Assembly: GCA_021323855.1 (NCBI GenBank)
Contig: JAJPKE010000015.1
Location: 248,001-312,000 of the forward strand
Reading direction: 5' to 3'
DNA: 64,000 nt
DNA from: Chloroflexota bacterium
GTDB lineage: Bacteria > Chloroflexota > Ktedonobacteria > Ktedonobacterales > JADMIN01
Below, in pieces: positions 9,502-18,318 of the stretch; the stretch's first letter is position 1; every line of letters begins with the position of its first letter. Under the pieces are notes generated by a model. It was not told where the DNA came from and ran no database searches. It saw only the letters and a list, made by a program, of their open reading frames with translations. Made by a program: the position numbers and the translations under genes.

Positions 9502-10066
9502 ATTGTTTCCTGGCATGCCAGTGCAACCTCTAAAACCTCGTGTTTGCTCGATGGAGCGTGGAGAAACGAAGAAATGGAGAGAAATGCGCCGCCAGCGCCG
9601 GAGATATGGGCGTAGGCAGCGCAATGGGGGAGGAGCCTCACTATGCGGGGTAGGTGGTCCTGATGCGCGCGGAAGGGATTATCGGCGCGAAAAGGTAGCA
9701 GTAGATGACGCCCACGCATGCTTGCGTGCAGGCGCACCAGCATCCAGTCTGTGGCAGGCTGAGCGAGCGACCCGGATGGAGGCTCCGCTCAGCCTAGTGG
9801 GCTAAAGGCAATCGTGCGGATCATCGTCGTCATGACGGGTGTAGCAACCTCGAATTCGTGAGTTTTCGGAATCGTTATCACTATACGGCGCAAAGCCTCG
9901 CTGCTCCTATCAGTTTTCTGACGCAAATGCTAGTGAATTTTGGCAAGACTGTATGATACACGTGAAATGTGTTAGACAAGCGTGATATACTGAAAGGCAG
10001 GAGAGAAGTGGACCTGCGTCCACCTCTCCCCTTTCGGCTGTCCGCTTGCTGCCTCGCATATGAGGT
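9502..10066. other. 565-bp non-coding region between the methyltransferase and the ABC exporter
   Basis: No convincing gene. It holds a hairpin with perfect 10-bp arms AGGCTGAGCG/CGCTCAGCCT (9756-9765, 9786-9795) and a smaller one, CACGCA/TGCGTG, just before it. The downstream part is AT-rich and carries the exporter promoter. No RNase P, SRP, tmRNA or tRNA signature was recognised. Confidence 0.5.
9986..10034 (+). promoter_or_regulatory. Minus-10 box and 5' hairpin before the ABC exporter operon
   Basis: TATACT (9986-9991) is followed at once by a strong hairpin. The inner arms are GGAGAG.AGTGGAC and GTCCAC.TCTCC (10000-10029, CTGC loop), extended by GAAAGG/CCTTTC (9992-10034). If transcription starts just after the minus-10 box, this stem would cap the 5' end of the mRNA, either stabilising it or regulating it. 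No clear minus-35 box is visible. Confidence 0.45.
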
Positions 10067-12031
10067 GTGGCGTTACGAAAGGGCGTGACTGTGGCTCCTC
10101 TGGCAACGGAGCAGACTGTGTCGTCATCCTCCCGTTCTACTCTCTGGCGGACCAATGGGCGCACACTCGTTCGTATTATGGGATTATTACAGCCACACTG
10201 GCTGATGTCGCTTGGCACCCTCATCTGTACTATTCTTGCCACTGCTTTCGCTCTCATTGTGCCCTGGCTGCTGGCCTGGGTGGTAGATGTTGGTGTCCGC
10301 TCCGGGCAATGGGGCGCGTTGCTGCTGGCGGCGGGCGCGGTGCTGCTGGTGAGTTCGCTGCGTGGGCTGTTCGCCTACTGGCAGGGCTATCTTTCGCAGG
10401 CGCTTTCAGTGCTGGTCGCCTATGACCTGCGCAACCGTCTCTACGATCATCTGCAACGGTTGAGTTTTTCCTATCACGATGAGGCAGAAACCGGCCAGTT
10501 GATGTCGCGCATGACGGCGGATATCGAGGGTGTGCGCAATGCGTTGCCACTCGGCTTTCTGCGCGCGATTGTCGCTGTTTTGATGTTTGGCGCCGTCACC
10601 GTCATCCTGGCGACACTCGACTGGCAGCTTGCGCTAGTAACGCTGCTCTGTGTGCCGGTGCTGATCGTGCTTGGCACGCAGGTGGCGAAGCGGCTGCGTC
10701 CGCTCTGGGTGGGCACGCAGCGTGAAACCGGCGCGCTGGGCACGGTGATGCAGGAGAGCCTGAGCGGGCGGCGCGTGGTGATGTCGTTTGTCCGTGAAGA
10801 TTTCGAGATCGGCAAATACGAGACCAAGAACCGCGAGGTGCGTGATCTAACGCTCTCCGCAATGCGCCTCTCTGCCTGGAATCAGCCGTTGATGATCCTG
10901 GCGCTGAATATCGTGACGGTGCTGGTACTCTGGGTTGGCGGCGCTGCCGTCATTCATCAGCGTATCAGCCTGGGTACGCTGGTTGCCGTCACACAGTACG
11001 CGCTGCTGCTCAGCACGCCGGTGCGCTCCTTCGGCTTCATGATTACCTGGCTGATGCGCGCCGTCGCCAGCGGTGAGCGACTCTTTGAGGTGCTGGACAC
11101 CAAATCGGTGATCGTGGATAAACCAGACGCCGTTGCGCTGACCTCAGTTGCCGGAGCGGTACGCTTCGAGCAGGTGTCGTTTGCCTATGGCAGCGGCCCC
11201 ACCGTTTTACATGATATTGATATCGCAGCGCAGCCGGGGCAGGTGATTGCGCTGCTCGGCGCGACCGGCTCTGGCAAGAGTACGATTCTACAATTGCTGC
11301 CGCGCTTCTATGATGTCACTGCCGGGCGTGTGCTGGTGGATGGGCATGATGTGCGCGATGTACAGCAGGAGACGCTGCGGCGCAACATCGGTTTCGTGCT
11401 GCAAGATGTCTTCCTCTTCAATGCGACCATCCGCGAGAATATCGCCTTTGGTGCGCCAAATGCCAGCGAAGACGAGATTATCGCCGCTGCGAAGGTCGCC
11501 CGCCTGCATGACTTCGTTCTCTCGCTGCCAGATGGCTACGACACCTGGGTAGGCGAGCGCGGGGTGACGCTCTCCGGCGGGCAGAAACAGCGCGTGGCGA
11601 TTGCCCGCACGATTCTGCTGAATCCCAGCATCCTCGTTCTCGACGACTCCACTTCCAGTGTGGATATGGAGACGGAGTACCTGATTCAAGAGGCGCTCGA
11701 AGCGCTGATGGCTGGGCGAACAACATTCGTGGTCGCCTCGCGCCTGCGCACGATCAAGGGCGCCGACCAGATAGTGGTGCTCGATCACGGGCGCATCATC
11801 GAGCGCGGTACCCACCAGACACTCCTGGCGCTGGGCGGCGCATACAAGCGGCTCTATGATGCCCAACTGCGCGACCAGGAAGAGTTTGAGGCGCACATGC
11901 TGGCGGCGCAACACCAGAGTGAGGAGCATCCAGATGTGCCCGGACCTGAGCGCGACGATACGATCATGAACAGTCCGGAGACGGCAGATGAGGCCAGGCG
12001 GGCTGGCGACGCGCGGGAGGTGCGGCGATGA
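10067..12031 (+). CDS. ABC exporter half-transporter, degenerate-site subunit
   Basis: 654 aa. Six-helix exporter membrane domain (residues about 30-330), then an ATPase domain with Walker A GATGSGKST (about 398), canonical signature LSGGQ (about 501) and Walker B ILVLDDSTS. The catalytic Glu is replaced by Asp, and the switch His is missing (ASRLRTI in place of AHRLSTI). This is the degenerate partner of a heterodimeric exporter, as in TM287/288 or BmrCD. The gene overlaps the next one by ATGA. GTG 10067 has a poor ribosome site; GTG 10085 and 10091, with AAAGGG upstream, are alternatives. Substrate unknown; lipid or drug export is typical of the family. Confidence 0.93.
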   Translation: MALRKGVTVAPLATEQTVSSSSRSTLWRTNGRTLVRIMGLLQPHWLMSLGTLICTILATAFALIVPWLLAWVVDVGVRSGQWGALLLAAGAVLLVSSLRGLFAYWQGYLSQALSVLVAYDLRNRLYDHLQRLSFSYHDEAETGQLMSRMTADIEGVRNALPLGFLRAIVAVLMFGAVTVILATLDWQLALVTLLCVPVLIVLGTQVAKRLRPLWVGTQRETGALGTVMQESLSGRRVVMSFVREDFEIGKYETKNREVRDLTLSAMRLSAWNQPLMILALNIVTVLVLWVGGAAVIHQRISLGTLVAVTQYALLLSTPVRSFGFMITWLMRAVASGERLFEVLDTKSVIVDKPDAVALTSVAGAVRFEQVSFAYGSGPTVLHDIDIAAQPGQVIALLGATGSGKSTILQLLPRFYDVTAGRVLVDGHDVRDVQQETLRRNIGFVLQDVFLFNATIRENIAFGAPNASEDEIIAAAKVARLHDFVLSLPDGYDTWVGERGVTLSGGQKQRVAIARTILLNPSILVLDDSTSSVDMETEYLIQEALEALMAGRTTFVVASRLRTIKGADQIVVLDHGRIIERGTHQTLLALGGAYKRLYDAQLRDQEEFEAHMLAAQHQSEEHPDVPGPERDDTIMNSPETADEARRAGDAREVRR

Positions 12032-13890
12032 GGGTCAATGCGGCGCGTTCGTCCAACAGCGTCAATGAACGCATTGCCTCGCGTCGCGCGCACCGCTGGC
12101 GCGAGAATAGCCTGGCAACTTCAGACGAAGATATCGGCGGCAAGTTCGAGTGGCATCTCATTGGCCGCTTTCTGCCATATCTCTCGCGCTACAAGGGCGC
12201 GACCTGGCTCAGCATTGCGCTGATGCTGGCTTATACTGGGTTAAACCTTGCCAATCCGTTTCTGATAGGTGTGGCAATTGACGATTTCATTGGTCCGCAC
12301 GACCTGGGTGGCCTGGCGGTGATCTCGGTTGTGCTGCTGGTGCTGAATGTGGCGATGTGGCAGGCGCAATACTGGCAAATCTGGACGATGTCCTGGGCGG
12401 GCGAGCAGATTTTGTATCACCTGAGCGCCGATATGTTCGCGCATCTCCAACGGCTCTCGCTGGCCTTTTATGATCGCACGCAGATCGGGCGCGTGATGTC
12501 GCGGTTGCAGAGTGACATTGACGTGCTGGAATCCATGCTGAGTTCCGGCCTGCTCTCGATGCTGAGTTCGGTGGTAGCATTGGTAGGCATCGTCGTGGTA
12601 ATGCTGGCGATGAACCTGCGACTGGCGCTGCTGACCTTCACAGTGCTGCCAGTGATGGTGGTGATCGCCGCTTTCTGGCAGCGACATGCGCAACGCTCGT
12701 TTCGTCTGACGCGCGCCGCCATTTCACTGGTGAATGCGACGCTACAAGAGAATATTTCCGGCATGCGCGTCATTCAGAGCATGGTGCGTGAGGACCGCAA
12801 CAGCGCCGAGTTCGACGACCTGAACGCCTACAATCGTGACACCAATCTCTCGGCCAGCCGCATTGCCGCGCTGGTGCTGCCGCTGGTGGAGGTGGTGGCG
12901 GCAGTGGCCATCGCCCTCTCCATCATTTTCGGTGGCGTGCTAATCGCTCGCAACGAGCTACAGATTGGCGTGTTGGTGGCGTTCATTCTCTATATCAACC
13001 GCTTCTTCGATCCGATTCGTGACCTGAGCCAGCAATATACCCAGCTTCAGCGTTCGGGCGTGGCGGCGGAGCGCATCTTCCAGATTTTGAGCATGCCGGT
13101 GGAGATCGTAGACCGGCCAGACGCGGAGACGCTGCCACCCATCCAGGGCAACGTCGAGTTCCGTCATGTGGTCTTTGGCTACAAGCCGGAGGTTCCGGTG
13201 CTGCACGACCTGAACCTGCGTATCAACGCGGGGCAGACGGTGGCTATCGTCGGGCCGACCGGCGCGGGCAAGAGTACCATCGCTGGCCTGATCGAGCGGT
13301 TCTACGATATTCAGAGCGGCGCAGTGCTGATTGACGGCCACGATGTGCGCGACGTAACACAGGCATCGCTGCGCAGCCAGATCGGCATCGTCTTACAGGA
13401 GCCGTTCCTCTTTACCGGCACGATTCGCGATAATATCCGCTACGGGCGGCTCACCGCCAGCGATGCGGAGGTGGAAGAAGCGGCGCGCACCATCGGCGCA
13501 CATGACCTCATTCTGCAACTGCCCAATGGCTACGAGACGGAGATTCGTGAGCGTGGCCGCAACCTGAGCATGGGACAGCGCCAGATGATCGCCTTCGCCC
13601 GCGCGCTGCTGGCGGACCCGCGCATCTTGATTCTGGATGAGGCGACCGCCAACATTGACACCTTCACCGAAATGCTGGTGCAGCAGGGACTCCAACGGCT
13701 GCTGCATGGGCGGACGGCGCTGGTGATTGCGCACCGGCTTTCGACCATCAAGAACGCTGACCTCATCGTTGTCTTGCAGCATGGGCAAATCATCGAGCAG
13801 GGGACGCATTCGGAACTGCTTCAGCAGGAGGGCGCCTATGCGACGCTCTATGCGATGGGCTTTCGCCATGCAGGTGTGCTGCTGGCGTAG
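12028..13890 (+). CDS. ABC exporter half-transporter, catalytic-site subunit
   Basis: 620 aa, starting inside the stop of the previous gene (ATGA overlap, so probably translationally coupled). Membrane domain at residues about 50-340. The ATPase has Walker A GPTGAGKST (about 408), Walker B LILDEATAN with the catalytic Glu, and switch His in IAHRLSTI. Its signature is LSMGQ, not LSGGQ. Combined with the previous subunit, one ATP site is fully canonical (this Walker A/B/His with the partner's LSGGQ) and the other is doubly degenerate. The pair therefore forms an asymmetric heterodimeric exporter. No substrate gene lies next to it. Confidence 0.93.
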   Translation: MRVNAARSSNSVNERIASRRAHRWRENSLATSDEDIGGKFEWHLIGRFLPYLSRYKGATWLSIALMLAYTGLNLANPFLIGVAIDDFIGPHDLGGLAVISVVLLVLNVAMWQAQYWQIWTMSWAGEQILYHLSADMFAHLQRLSLAFYDRTQIGRVMSRLQSDIDVLESMLSSGLLSMLSSVVALVGIVVVMLAMNLRLALLTFTVLPVMVVIAAFWQRHAQRSFRLTRAAISLVNATLQENISGMRVIQSMVREDRNSAEFDDLNAYNRDTNLSASRIAALVLPLVEVVAAVAIALSIIFGGVLIARNELQIGVLVAFILYINRFFDPIRDLSQQYTQLQRSGVAAERIFQILSMPVEIVDRPDAETLPPIQGNVEFRHVVFGYKPEVPVLHDLNLRINAGQTVAIVGPTGAGKSTIAGLIERFYDIQSGAVLIDGHDVRDVTQASLRSQIGIVLQEPFLFTGTIRDNIRYGRLTASDAEVEEAARTIGAHDLILQLPNGYETEIRERGRNLSMGQRQMIAFARALLADPRILILDEATANIDTFTEMLVQQGLQRLLHGRTALVIAHRLSTIKNADLIVVLQHGQIIEQGTHSELLQQEGAYATLYAMGFRHAGVLLA

Positions 13891-14375
13891 CTGCGAATCC
13901 AGGAAGCGACCGGCATATACGCAATTTCTTGTGTGAGAAATTACCTAGATGTGTCGTATGTACTTTCATGGAGAGAATACGTGAAATAGCGTAGGGAGGT
14001 TCGTCGCATTCTCGCGTAGCGGCGGTTTGCTTTGTGCCGGCATATCTGGGACTGCCGGCAGCGTTCTGATGACGCGATGATGACCATACGCGCTCTCCTG
14101 GTTCATCACCACCGCATCAGAACGGTGAACGAGCGCCGTTGCAACGCCTGAGATGTCGCACGTTCAATTGGCATCTCGCAGCGGAGCGGCCCCATGTCGT
14201 TGAGCCGACGACCTACCGGCTTGGCGAGAAGCGGAGCCATTCCGGCACCATTCGCTCGATGCTACCTTTCTGTACCCAGGTGCAGCAGCATCAGACGAGG
14301 ACCGATCACTCGCAGCTTGCGACTGCTAGTGCTGTTCGGCTCTCATCCCTAGCTCATCTCCACAGGAGAGAACAC
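13891..14375 (+). promoter_or_regulatory. 485-nt leader region with a series of hairpins before the oligopeptide-binding gene
   Basis: No gene. An AT-rich dyad AATTTCT/AGAAATT (13923-13942) could be a weak terminator or operator. Further on are TGCCGGCA repeated 18 bp apart (14036-14058) and a long stem-loop at 14063-14123: outer arms GTTCTGATG/CATCAGAAC, inner arms close to TGATGACCA/TGGTTCATCA. Then come AACGG/CCGTT and GAGATG/CATCTC (about 14151-14178). Such a chain suggests a folded 5' leader, but no T-box (AGGGTGG core) or other known riboswitch signature was found. Confidence 0.5.
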
Positions 14376-16085
14376 ATGCGCATGAGTTTACGCAAAGTCA
14401 CCGCATCGGGATTGATGCTCTTTGTCGGCGCGCTGGCGATCATGCTGGCCGGCTGCGGTGGAACAAACAATAGTTCCAATGCGCTCCCGGATTCGCAGCA
14501 GATTCTTCGCTATCCTCTGAACGCGAACGGCACCGACATCAAGACGATGGACCCGGCGCTGGTCCAGGATTACTATTCCTACTTCCCCGTTGAGTTGGTC
14601 TTCCCCGGCATTATGACATTGGACTCTAGCGGCACGCCTATCCCGTGGGCCGCAGCCAGTGCGCCGGTCTATGATGCAACTGCCAAGACGTATACCTTCA
14701 AGATCAGGCCTGGCCTCAAATGGACCGATGGCACGCCGATTGATGCCAACACCTACGCTTTCTCCATCAATCGCGCGCTTAGCCCCTGCACCGGCTCGCC
14801 GGTGACGTACTACATGTTCGCCATCAAAGACGCGCCTGCCTTCTCCACCGAGAAGTGCGGCAGCGATGGTGTGACGGTCAACGGGCCGATCAAGAGCATG
14901 ACCGACGCCGGCGACATCACGGTGCCGGATAGCCAGACGCTTGTCATCAAGCTGTCGGCCAATGCGCCGTATTTCTTGCAGGCACTCTGCTATCCGACGG
15001 CGTTCGCCCAGCCGCAGCAGTTGATCCAGCAGTATGGCGTCAAAGCCTGGACGGACCACCTGCAAGGCTTCGGCGGCAACCTGTATAAGCTGCAAACCTG
15101 GAACCACAAGGGCGATGTGATTCTGGTGCGCAATGACAGCTTCTGGGGCACCAAGCCCAAACTGCGTGAGATTGACTTCAAAGTCTATCAGACGGTACAG
15201 GCCGAGTATGCCGACTATCTCACGGGGCGCCTCGATCAGGGGTCTGCGCCGCCGGACCAGTACTTGCAGTCCAAGAAGCGCTCGGACTTCCATGAACTGA
15301 GCGCGTTGTGGATCAACTACTACCAGCCCGTCTGGAACAAGGCTCCGTTTGACGATGTGCGCGTCCGTCAGGCCTTTGACCTCGCGCTCGATAAGCAATT
15401 GCTGTCCGATTCGGTGAACCACGGCACGACGACGGCTTCGAACCATATTGTGCCGCAGGGCATGTATGGCTACAATCCGAACCTGGTGGGACCGGATGGC
15501 ACGACCAATCTAACGGGCAATGTGGCGAAAGCGACGCAGTTGATGCAGTCCTATGCCAACGACAAGTGCGGCGGTAAGATTGCCAATTGTACGCCAGTCA
15601 CGCTGGTGGACGTGAACGATCCTGCCGTTCAGACCTATGACCAGGCGGCTGTCAACATGTGGCAGGCAGCGTTCCCAGGGTTGCAAATCAAGACCCACTT
15701 CATTGATTTCAACACGCTGATTACGCTGATCTACAGCCCGAACATCCCGCAGATCTACGGCATCGCCTGGATTGCGGACTATCCGGACCCGCAGGACTGG
15801 CTCTCGCTCCAGTTCGCGCCGGGCGCTATCAACAACACCGGCAACGTCGTGGTGCCGCAGGCCAATCAATTGATGGCACAGGCCGACCAGGACCTGAACC
15901 CGACCACTCGGGCGCAGGAGTACAACCAGGCGGAGCAGTTGTTGGTGACGAACGTAGCCTGGATCACTGAGGACCAGCAGAAGCTGTTCTACAACCTGCC
16001 GACCTACGTTCACAACTATCAGATTGCCTCGCTTGGCGTGCTTACGATGGCCACCTGGCAGTCTCTCTACCTCTCTGGCCACTAA
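14376..16085 (+). CDS. Oligopeptide ABC transporter substrate-binding lipoprotein (SBP_bac_5, OppA/DppA type)
   Basis: 569 aa from ATG 14376, with ACAGGAGAG upstream; the frame stays open further but without a ribosome site. Signal peptide with lipobox LAGC (Cys near residue 26), then the family 5 solute-binding fold: TYTFKIRPGLKWTDGTPI, the central segment DDVRVRQAFDLALDK, and near the end the YPDPQDWLSLQF block. It should capture peptides or other small molecules outside the membrane for an importer. No permease or ATPase gene lies beside it; it is monocistronic, with a long structured leader before and a strong terminator after. Confidence 0.92.
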   Translation: MRMSLRKVTASGLMLFVGALAIMLAGCGGTNNSSNALPDSQQILRYPLNANGTDIKTMDPALVQDYYSYFPVELVFPGIMTLDSSGTPIPWAAASAPVYDATAKTYTFKIRPGLKWTDGTPIDANTYAFSINRALSPCTGSPVTYYMFAIKDAPAFSTEKCGSDGVTVNGPIKSMTDAGDITVPDSQTLVIKLSANAPYFLQALCYPTAFAQPQQLIQQYGVKAWTDHLQGFGGNLYKLQTWNHKGDVILVRNDSFWGTKPKLREIDFKVYQTVQAEYADYLTGRLDQGSAPPDQYLQSKKRSDFHELSALWINYYQPVWNKAPFDDVRVRQAFDLALDKQLLSDSVNHGTTTASNHIVPQGMYGYNPNLVGPDGTTNLTGNVAKATQLMQSYANDKCGGKIANCTPVTLVDVNDPAVQTYDQAAVNMWQAAFPGLQIKTHFIDFNTLITLIYSPNIPQIYGIAWIADYPDPQDWLSLQFAPGAINNTGNVVVPQANQLMAQADQDLNPTTRAQEYNQAEQLLVTNVAWITEDQQKLFYNLPTYVHNYQIASLGVLTMATWQSLYLSGH

Positions 16086-16104
16086 TCGTCAGTTTGCTTC
16101 AGGC

Positions 16105-16180
16105 GTGTGCTGTTCACCATTTGTGAGCAGCACACACGTCGAGACGCCCAACCGCTCTGGTTGGGCGTCTTCTTATTGTT
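16105..16180 (+). terminator. Double hairpin terminator after the oligopeptide-binding gene
   Basis: A first stem GTGTGCTG/CAGCACAC (16105-16135) is followed by GACGCCCAACC-GCTCT-GGTTGGGCGTC (16143-16169) and a T-rich tail TTCTTATTGTT. The second is a textbook intrinsic terminator with an 11-bp perfect stem. Confidence 0.88.
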
Positions 16181-16201
16181 CCACCAAAATCCCTACAACT
16201 G

Positions 16202-17050
16202 CTAAAAGCGCAAAGGGCCGCGCGCAATTCCGGCGCGTACATGATCGAGGTTGCCGCCCGCGATATACTCAATCCACCAGGTTGCCCCTGCCTCAGCCAG
16301 CCCTTTGATAGCAGCGCGCTCCGCTTCTGGATCATCGCTGCGTTCTGCGCCGCCCAGCGCCAGCTCAAATGGCGCATCGCTGGTGCGATAGCTGGCGATG
16401 GTCGCCTTCATCTTGCGCACCTCATCCGGCGTGAGCAGCCAGGGTTCCTCCTCTGCATGTTCTTTGCCGCCGCAGAAGCCATCCCAGCGCGCGGCGCGAC
16501 GCATCGGCCCTTTGTGCGGCCAATTCCCGCCGACCCAGATGGGGATGCGCGGCTGCTGGACGGGGCGGGGCAAGAGCGTCAGGTCGCGCACCTGAAAATG
16601 TTTGCCAGTGAAAGTAACGGGTTCGCCACTCCACAACCGCACCAGGATGTCCAACGCTTCATCCAGAATGGCGGCGCGCTCCTTGTTTTCCGTCACCTCG
16701 CCCACCTGACCGAAGCCAGGGTCATTGAGGTCGCCCAGGCCAACGCCCAGAATCAGCCGCCCATTGGAGAGATGGTCCAGCGTGACCGTTTCGCGCGCCA
16801 GCTTCCAGGGGCGGCGGCGTGAGAGCGGTGTTACGGATGTTCCCAGGCGGATGCGCTCAGTTCTCATCGCCATCGCTGCCAGCGCCACCCAGGGGTCATA
16901 CGTGAGCGCATGCGGATCGCTATGATGCGTGATATAGTCTTCGAGGAAAATCGCATCCCATCCGGACGCCTCAGCCAGCGCAGCAAGTTCCGCCAGCGTG
17001 CGTGCGTCGCCACATTCCCCCGCATTGGGAAGAACCAGACCGAATTGCAT
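16202..17050 (-). CDS. LLM-class (luciferase-like) flavin-dependent oxidoreductase
   Basis: 282 aa from ATG 17050 (MQFGLVLPNAG), preceded by AGGGAGG; a second ATG in frame at 17071 lacks a good site. Luciferase-like monooxygenase TIM barrel: WDAIFLEDYITHH, RTERIRLGTSVTPLSRRRPW, LILGVGLGD and the RPVQQPRIPIWVGG block are typical of F420- or FMN-dependent family members. It oxidises or reduces a small organic substrate with a reduced flavin; the substrate is not predictable. It is convergent with the oligopeptide-binding gene and shares the terminator region. Confidence 0.9.
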   Translation of the reverse strand: MQFGLVLPNAGECGDARTLAELAALAEASGWDAIFLEDYITHHSDPHALTYDPWVALAAMAMRTERIRLGTSVTPLSRRRPWKLARETVTLDHLSNGRLILGVGLGDLNDPGFGQVGEVTENKERAAILDEALDILVRLWSGEPVTFTGKHFQVRDLTLLPRPVQQPRIPIWVGGNWPHKGPMRRAARWDGFCGGKEHAEEEPWLLTPDEVRKMKATIASYRTSDAPFELALGGAERSDDPEAERAAIKGLAEAGATWWIEYIAGGNLDHVRAGIARGPLRF

Positions 17051-17112
17051 GCTATCAGCGCCTCCCTTCATGATTGTGATGCTCTGTTGCTATCGCCACA
17101 CATGCGACCGTT

Positions 17113-17155
17113 TTGAGCATGTTGAGCCTGTTGAGCCTGTTGAGCCTGTTGAGCA
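17113..17155. repeat. 9-bp tandem repeat TGTTGAGCC in an intergenic region
   Basis: About four consecutive units (TGTTGAGCA or TGTTGAGCC) between the divergent LLM and CPBP genes. This is the one clearly non-coding member of the family of 9-bp-period arrays scattered through the window. Confidence 0.9.
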
Positions 17156-17260
17156 TCATTCAGAGCGACTATATCAGGTACTCGCGACATCTTTTGTCAT
17201 ATTTCAACTCATCGCCAGCAGAAGCCTGCATCGAATTTGAGCAACGTGAACTGCTGCCTC

Positions 17261-17304
17261 TTGCACATCGTCCAATCAACTGTTATATATAAACCATAAC
17301 AGTT
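17261..17304 (+). promoter_or_regulatory. Promoter with an overlapping palindromic operator before the CPBP protease gene
   Basis: TTGCAC (17261-17266), a 17-nt spacer and TATATA (17284-17289) form a promoter. A perfect 9-bp dyad, AACTGTTAT and ATAACAGTT (17278-17286 and 17296-17304), covers the minus-10 box and expected start site, the classic position for a repressor. The regulator is not encoded next to it. Confidence 0.65.
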
Positions 17305-17331
17305 GGTACAATTGTGATGGAGGATAAAACG

Positions 17332-18303
17332 ATGAAGCAGAAAATGGCTTCAGCCGCGCCCCACAGCGCCGAGAACATGGACACCCCAGTTGCCGGACAG
17401 CAGGTAGCGTGGGCAGGCATCGTCTGGTATCTTGTCCTGGCGTTCGGCATTAGCTGGGCGGTTTGGCTTGGTCTGCAAGCGTTGGGAGTCCCGTTCGTCA
17501 TTCGCGCAGCCATCGGCATGTTCGGGCCTGCGGTGGCGGCGCTGCTCGTTCGTGGGCCGCTCTGCCATCAGGGATTCGCAGATGCCGGGCTGCGGCTGGC
17601 GCGGCGTGGTGAGCGCGGCGTCTTCCGCTACTATCTGGCGGCGTATCTGCTCGTTCCGGCGCTGCTGGCGGTGGGAATAGGGCTGGCGCTGTTGATCGGC
17701 TATCAGCATTGGGCGCTGGCGGATTCGCTGCACACGCTGGCGCAGCAGATCACCCAGCAACTTGCCGCGAGTGGCAGCCATCCCCCGTCCGGCATGACGG
17801 CGGACCAACTGGCGACGACGACGCTGGTGGTGCAGACGGTGCTGGCCTTCACACTGGCAATCCCTTTCAACATGATCTTTACGTTTGGCGAAGAGTTTGG
17901 CTGGCGTGGCTATTTGTTGCCGCGTCTGGCGCCGCTCGGTGGCGTGCCGGCGGCGATCATCGTCGGCGTAATCTGGGGACTTTGGCATGCGCCAGTAATC
18001 GTGTTGAACGGCTACAACTTTCCCGGCCATCCCTGGCTTGGCGTGCTGATGATGGTGGTGTTCACGACTGCCTATAGCTTCTTCTTCGCGTGGTTGCGTT
18101 TCCGCTCTGGCAGCGTCTGGCCCTCCACGCTGGCGCATGCGACGCTCAACGCACTGGCCGGTTTTGGGCTGCTATTGCTTTCACATGGCGATTCATTGGT
18201 GCGCCCACCGCTCGGCTTGATTGGTCTCGTGCCGCTCGTCGCGCTGGCGATCTGGCTGGCCGTCACTGGCAGACTCAAGCCGCCAGTGACAGCAAATCTG
18301 TAG
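17332..18303 (+). CDS. CPBP-family intramembrane glutamic endopeptidase (CAAX protease-like)
   Basis: 323 aa from ATG 17332, with GGAGG at good spacing; GTG 17314 and ATG 17317 are less likely. A polytopic membrane protein with about eight segments. It carries the ABI/CPBP motifs: the glutamate pair in FGEEFGWRGYLLPRL, the His in WGLWHAPVI and the final HATLN. By family these residues form an intramembrane active site, but the substrate (peptide maturation, bacteriocin immunity or similar) is unknown. It is controlled by its own promoter with an operator-like dyad, and convergent with the next gene, only 15 bp apart. Confidence 0.88.
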   Translation: MKQKMASAAPHSAENMDTPVAGQQVAWAGIVWYLVLAFGISWAVWLGLQALGVPFVIRAAIGMFGPAVAALLVRGPLCHQGFADAGLRLARRGERGVFRYYLAAYLLVPALLAVGIGLALLIGYQHWALADSLHTLAQQITQQLAASGSHPPSGMTADQLATTTLVVQTVLAFTLAIPFNMIFTFGEEFGWRGYLLPRLAPLGGVPAAIIVGVIWGLWHAPVIVLNGYNFPGHPWLGVLMMVVFTTAYSFFFAWLRFRSGSVWPSTLAHATLNALAGFGLLLLSHGDSLVRPPLGLIGLVPLVALAIWLAVTGRLKPPVTANL

Positions 18304-18318
18304 GGCTTTCCTAGAGCG

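Noticed and set aside
9502..10000. Possible structural RNA gene (RNase P, SRP or tmRNA) in the gap
   Set aside because: Several hairpins are present, but none of the conserved core sequences of those RNAs was found on either strand.
13891..14375. T-box leader
   Set aside because: No AGGGTGG-N-ACCGCG T-box core or matching specifier layout was seen.
14388..16082. Long minus-strand open frames opposite the peptide-binding lipoprotein gene
   Set aside because: Antisense shadows of a high-GC gene; the plus-strand protein has a lipobox and family motifs throughout.
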